Part shown: positions 18,801 to 20,113 of the stretch, piece after piece | How positions within the stretch are numbered: position 1 is the first letter of the stretch | How the letters are laid out: every line of letters begins with the position of its first letter | NCBI GenBank assembly: GCA_019649035.1 | Contig: BMAT01009788.1 | Span: 470,264-490,376 of the forward strand | DNA length: 20,113 bases | From: Elysia marginata | Lineage: Eukaryota > Mollusca > Gastropoda > Plakobranchidae | Direction of reading: 5' to 3' | Program-made: the position numbers and the translations under genes | Notes under the pieces: model-generated | What the model saw: only the letters and a program-made list of their open reading frames with translations | Databases searched by the model: none | Told to the model about the DNA's origin: nothing

Positions 18801-19841
18801 CTAAAATCAGTTTCTCTAGATCCTAACTCTTGAAAACACATTTTCAAACAACCACAGTCTGTTGTATAACTAATTATATATGTTAACAAAATGAGATTAG
18901 TGAATTTTTTTTACTCGTCGATGGCTTAATTGTTAAAGTATTTTGCCCGTTATTTGCTTAATTTTCATAAATATTTGCAAAAGGTAAAACTAAATTTCTT
19001 CTTTTGTTAGTTCACAATCTTACGATATTATGATAAAATAAATTTTCATTATTTTCGCATGCTAGTGAAAGTATAGTTTGGTAATACTGTCGACTTCAGT
19101 CTTCTCAGGCCATTTAATAAAAAAAACCAACTGTTAAAACTTTGAGACGAACTGCTCACCTCATCTCTGTCCCATGCCATCTGTAGAATACCATCATTGA
19201 TGAGCTTTTTCTTGATATAAACTGCAGCCTGGACCATTCCCTAAGGAATTTATAATACCAGTTAGAATGAACTCAAGGACATAGCCCTTGTGAAACGCAA
19301 TAGCAGTCACATGAAATAAATGAATAAAATTGTCACATCCAATTGATACAACAAGGAGTGCATGACAGATACCTCGCCATCCCTCTTCTGAGAATTAGGA
19401 TGTATGAAATGTATCAAAAACACTACTGAAAACTTGAGGTTTAACCTTTTGATTCAACACAAAAAAACTTGTATCATTTACAAAAATTGTGATCATTAAA
19501 AAAAACCAAAACAACTTTTAACATTGAAATTGATGAAAACCTGCGTAAACGCTTTGTTGAGTACATCGACGCTTTTTAATATGAATGAAGCAACACCCTC
19601 CTCCGATGCACTAGTCGCTTCACAAATGCTCATAACTTTACGGGAGAAAAATTTTTAGAAATTTTATTCATAGATGAATATGATAGTAAATATGTATCAA
19701 TTTCCACGTCAACCTAACCAAATAAACCACTGTAGAAACTGATGAACCTAAAATGACCTTTACCTTGTGACCTTGCCAGTCGTCCCTAGGCGGGGTCAAA
19801 GGTAACGTTTCAGGTTCTGCCTTGAGGTCAGTCAACACGTC
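10681..19841 (-). CDS. DAGLA: sn1-specific diacylglycerol lipase alpha, 3' part of gene (8 exons, 5' end outside window)
   Basis: Membrane serine lipase that cuts the sn-1 acyl chain from diacylglycerol to give 2-monoacylglycerol, the step that makes 2-arachidonoylglycerol in animals. The coding join on the minus strand is 19841-19764, 19240-19160, 16615-16473, 16083-16015, 15161-15089, 14707-14511, 13713-13581, 12858-10681. All junctions are GT-AG and phases match (0,0,2,2,0,2,0), giving 2952 bases with no internal stop. In the 983 in-window residues the lipase-3 core spans about 1-258: nucleophile elbow GHSLGAG (Ser 68), GKD acid (Asp 120), His 202 in MIHVV. The Ser-Asp spacing of 52 equals that recalled for human DAGLA. 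Residues 259-983 form a long low-complexity tail, which favours the alpha over the short-tailed beta type. The start codon, four transmembrane helices and RGTLS strand lie upstream of the window. Family assignment is very secure; species and isoform are not. Confidence 0.95.
10684..10695 (-). other. C-terminal class I PDZ ligand pattern (ETHL)
   Basis: The last four codons before the TGA encode E-T-H-L, which fits the class I PDZ-ligand consensus (S/T)-x-hydrophobic at the C-terminus. Seen directly in sequence; binding is inferred. Confidence 0.5.
12481..12510 (-). other. conserved tail island [10 protein letters not shown]
   Basis: Within the low-complexity tail this decapeptide (in-window residues 375-384) resembles an APLA-x-x-ESLS stretch that I recall from vertebrate DAGLA tails. 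It is the clearest sign that the tail frame is genuine and of the alpha type. The comparison is from memory; an alignment would decide it. Confidence 0.5.
12859..13580 (-). other. DAGLA intron before the tail exon
   Basis: A 722-base AT-rich intron with non-optimal donor GTTTGT and acceptor CACTATAG. An in-frame stop (TGA at 13536-13538) lies 14 codons in. A minus-strand ATTAAA variant poly(A) hexamer is at 13224-13229. No other gene is seen inside. Confidence 0.85.
13581..13713 (-). CDS. DAGLA: DAGLA exon closing the catalytic domain ([11 protein letters not shown])
   Basis: This 133-base exon (phase 2 in, 0 out) encodes [20 protein letters not shown], then [20 protein letters not shown] and ALEK. 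The EPxYxAIW, DEVLISP and DHMPD peptides are the conserved C-terminal edge of the DAGL lipase domain. The acceptor is TTATGTAG; the donor AAG/GTTTGT is non-optimal. If the intron is not removed, the frame adds 14 residues and stops at 13536-13538, giving a tail-less enzyme. Confidence 0.93.
13714..14510 (-). other. DAGLA intron containing a SINE-like remnant
   Basis: A 797-base intron, donor GTAAGG and acceptor TTATGTAG. It contains a plus-strand tRNA-like promoter region at 14330-14380. No conserved exon peptide is seen in the rest. Confidence 0.85.
14330..14400 (+). repeat. tRNA-derived SINE remnant (A box and B box)
   Basis: GGTTCGAATCC at 14366-14376 is a perfect RNA polymerase III B box, followed by CACC. 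TAGGGTAGGCGG at 14330-14341 fits the A-box consensus with one mismatch. Their spacing (24 bases) is shorter than in a true tRNA, the T-arm does not pair fully and no cloverleaf forms, so this is not a tRNA gene. A decayed tRNA-derived SINE head, possibly with a body running to about 14470, is the best reading. Family unknown. Confidence 0.45.
14511..14707 (-). CDS. DAGLA: DAGLA exon with regulatory-loop region and catalytic histidine
   Basis: This 197-base exon (phase 0 in, 2 out) starts [11 protein letters not shown], the family's (P/A)KW(R/K)I strand. It passes through a short hydrophilic stretch ([17 protein letters not shown]) and then encodes [19 protein letters not shown] followed by [13 protein letters not shown]. 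The His of MIHVV (residue 202 in window) is taken as the catalytic base. The stretch between KWKII and TAHPS occupies the place of the regulatory loop and is short: Asp to His is 82 residues. The acceptor is CTTGCAG, preceded by a C-rich tract; the donor is AAC/GTAAGG. Confidence 0.93.
14708..15088 (-). other. DAGLA intron with C-rich tract near its acceptor
   Basis: A 381-base intron, weak donor GTTGGT and acceptor CTTGCAG. Contains a short CA run at about 14889-14902 and a G-rich plus-strand tract at 14746-14769. No exon candidate fits the phase or the family here. Confidence 0.85.
14746..14769 (+). other. G-quadruplex-capable tract
   Basis: Plus-strand runs of 5, 4 and 8 G within 24 bases satisfy a four-tract G3+ pattern if the last run is split. 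On the transcribed pre-mRNA this is a C-rich pyrimidine tract about 40 bases upstream of the acceptor at 14708. Confidence 0.5.
15089..15161 (-). CDS. DAGLA: DAGLA exon following the catalytic aspartate (IGLPQLE)
   Basis: This 73-base exon (phase 2 in, 0 out) completes the Arg codon of VPR and encodes 24 codons, [18 protein letters not shown] followed by NATDAK. This matches the RIGLxQLE(x)LR helix that follows the acid strand in DAGL enzymes. The acceptor TATTGCAG is good; the donor AAG/GTTGGT is weak, with T instead of A at intron position +3, and might be used inefficiently. Read-through would hit a TAG six codons into the intron. Confidence 0.93.
15162..16014 (-). other. DAGLA intron
   Basis: An 853-base AT-rich intron, donor GTAAAT and acceptor TATTGCAG. 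A short CA-rich run lies near 15859-15872. The plus-strand ORF inside it shows no recognisable domain. Confidence 0.85.
16015..16083 (-). CDS. DAGLA: DAGLA exon with catalytic aspartate GKD
   Basis: This 69-base exon (phase 2 to 2) encodes [24 protein letters not shown]. The VVxGKDxVPR strand holds the catalytic Asp (residue 120 of the in-window protein), 52 residues after the nucleophile Ser. The acceptor is TTCTGTAG and the donor GAG/GTAAAT. Too short to be found as a stand-alone ORF, it was placed by family peptide order, and its phase fits both neighbours. Confidence 0.93.
16084..16472 (-). other. DAGLA intron
   Basis: A 389-base intron, donor GTAAGA and acceptor TTCTGTAG. Nothing further is seen in it. 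Confidence 0.85.
16473..16615 (-). CDS. DAGLA: DAGLA exon with nucleophile elbow GHSLGAG
   Basis: This 143-base exon (phase 0 in, 2 out) encodes 47 full codons. It contains [13 protein letters not shown], the lipase nucleophile elbow with catalytic Ser at residue 68 of the in-window protein. This is followed by [28 protein letters not shown], the conserved helix and strand of DAGL. The acceptor TTGCACAG precedes GAG CGA; the donor is AAC/GTAAGA. An open frame extends 54 bases upstream through the acceptor and offers an in-frame ATG, but the phase and homology of the preceding exon favour splicing at 16615. Confidence 0.96.
16616..19159 (-). other. DAGLA large intron
   Basis: The longest intron in the window (2544 bases), donor GTGAGC and acceptor TTGCACAG. 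AT-rich throughout; the minus-strand ORFs at about 16.9, 17.7 and 18.1 kb are hydrophobic by composition and match nothing I know. A perfect 12-bp hairpin lies at 17402-17429. The flanking exons join in phase 0 and in continuous family homology, so no exon is missing. Confidence 0.85.
17402..17429. repeat. perfect inverted repeat (12-bp stem, 4-base loop)
   Basis: TTTTCATGTTTT, loop CCAT, then AAAACATGAAAA: an exact inverted repeat inside the large intron. Too short for a microRNA precursor. Could be chance in AT-rich DNA or a remnant of a palindromic element. Confidence 0.6.
19160..19240 (-). CDS. DAGLA: DAGLA exon with GMVQAA helix
   Basis: This 81-base, phase 0 to 0 exon encodes 27 residues from [14 protein letters not shown] to AWDRDE. 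It continues the lipase core after the WxGHK motif; GMV(Q/L) followed by an amphipathic Lys-rich helix is the usual order in DAGL enzymes, before the nucleophile strand. The acceptor is TTCCTTAG at 19241-19242 and the donor GAG/GTGAGC. Read through the donor, the frame stays open for some way into the intron, so the boundary is set by the next exon's homology. Confidence 0.93.
19241..19763 (-). other. DAGLA intron
   Basis: A 523-base intron, donor GTAAAG and acceptor TTCCTTAG. AT-rich, nothing further seen. Confidence 0.85.
19764..19841 (-). CDS. DAGLA: DAGLA exon with DVLTDL strand (first exon in window)
   Basis: This 78-base, phase 0 to 0 exon encodes 26 residues beginning [15 protein letters not shown] and ending RDDWQGHK. 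The DVLTDL and DDWxGHK pieces are typical of DAGL catalytic domains, directly after the RGTLS strand. The acceptor is a strong pyrimidine tract ending GCGCAG at 19842-19843; the donor is AAG/GTAAAG. The exon that should carry RGTLS is not present between here and the right edge, so it must lie outside the window. Because length and phases are multiples of three, skipping would be frame-neutral but would remove core structure. Confidence 0.93.
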
Positions 19842-20113
19842 CTGCGCACGTAAAGAAGAAAAAAAACCACTATAGCTCTAGGTTGTGAAATGACCTCTCA
19901 TCAGACCATACAAAAAATTAAACTGCGGCGTTTAAACGCAGGCTGTTTCAGATCCACAAAAAAGAAACTGTTCTAATATTGTAGAGCTGTACCACCTTCC
20001 CCGCTCATTCATAGACATTCATGCAAGTAGATTTTTACATTGTTAACAAACTTACGTTTTTGAATTCGATTAGCAATTTACATGACTGAGCGAGAGGGTT
20101 TGGGGGGGGGGGG
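19842..20113 (-). other. DAGLA intron, partial (continues past window)
   Basis: Upstream intron of the first exon in the window. The expected preceding exon (RGTLS strand) is not in this stretch. It contains a possible 30-base microexon at 20056-20085 and ends in a run of 12 G at the window edge. Confidence 0.7.
20056..20085 (-). other. possible in-frame 30-base microexon
   Basis: On the minus strand a C-rich pyrimidine tract ending CTCTCGCTCAG is followed by exactly 30 bases and a perfect donor, AAC/GTAAGT. The segment is open in the phase of the gene (SCKLLIEFKN). It has no match in DAGL sequences that I recall, and it would insert ten residues next to the RGTLS strand. A decoy splice-site pair is at least as likely. 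Confidence 0.15.

Noticed and set aside
18910-18950. A-box-like TGGCTTAATTGTT, possible second SINE head
   Set aside because: No B box follows at the expected distance and the surroundings are plain AT-rich intron.

Overview
The window is animal genomic DNA: AT-rich, intron-rich, with long noncoding stretches, GA/TA microsatellites and one recognisable protein-coding gene on the minus strand. The exon peptides read most like invertebrate orthologues of their family. The DNA also holds repeated TACATGTA and TAGGCCTA octamers, which I associate with molluscan and other marine-invertebrate genomes. My best guess is a mollusc or other lophotrochozoan; this rests on pattern memory, not a search.

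The gene, from about 10.0 kb to the right edge, is the 3' part of an sn1-specific diacylglycerol lipase of the alpha type (DAGLA; inaE in Drosophila). It is read right to left. Eight exons could be placed by matching conserved lipase-3 domain peptides to GT-AG boundaries: 19841-19764, 19240-19160, 16615-16473, 16083-16015, 15161-15089, 14707-14511, 13713-13581 and 12858-10681. All phases join without a break and give 2952 coding bases (983 residues plus stop). The first seven exons carry the catalytic core: the GHSLGAG nucleophile elbow (Ser, residue 68 of the in-window protein), the acid in a GKD motif (Asp 120) and the histidine in PPGRMIHVV (His 202). The eighth is one 2178-base exon encoding a 725-residue, Ser/Thr/Asn/Pro-rich, apparently disordered tail. 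The N-terminal four-transmembrane part and the exon with the RGTLS strand lie beyond the right edge.

The enzyme hydrolyses diacylglycerol to 2-monoacylglycerol (2-arachidonoylglycerol, the endocannabinoid, in animals). The long tail is the alpha-type regulatory and scaffolding region. Three things stand out here. The tail ends in ETHL, a class I PDZ-ligand pattern. No strict PPxxF Homer motif is visible. The spacing between catalytic Asp and His is 82 residues, shorter than in the vertebrate enzymes as I remember them, pointing to a reduced regulatory loop.

The left half (1 to about 9.9 kb) holds no gene I can support. It contains two compound GA/GATA/TA microsatellites, a CT tract, AT-rich unique sequence and the downstream flank of the lipase gene. 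Introns contain a probable tRNA-derived SINE remnant (about 14.33-14.40 kb), a G-rich quadruplex-capable tract, a perfect 12-bp hairpin, and, at the far right edge, a possible 30-base in-frame microexon. I found no rRNA or intact tRNA genes, no CRISPR array, and no mobile element with coding capacity.
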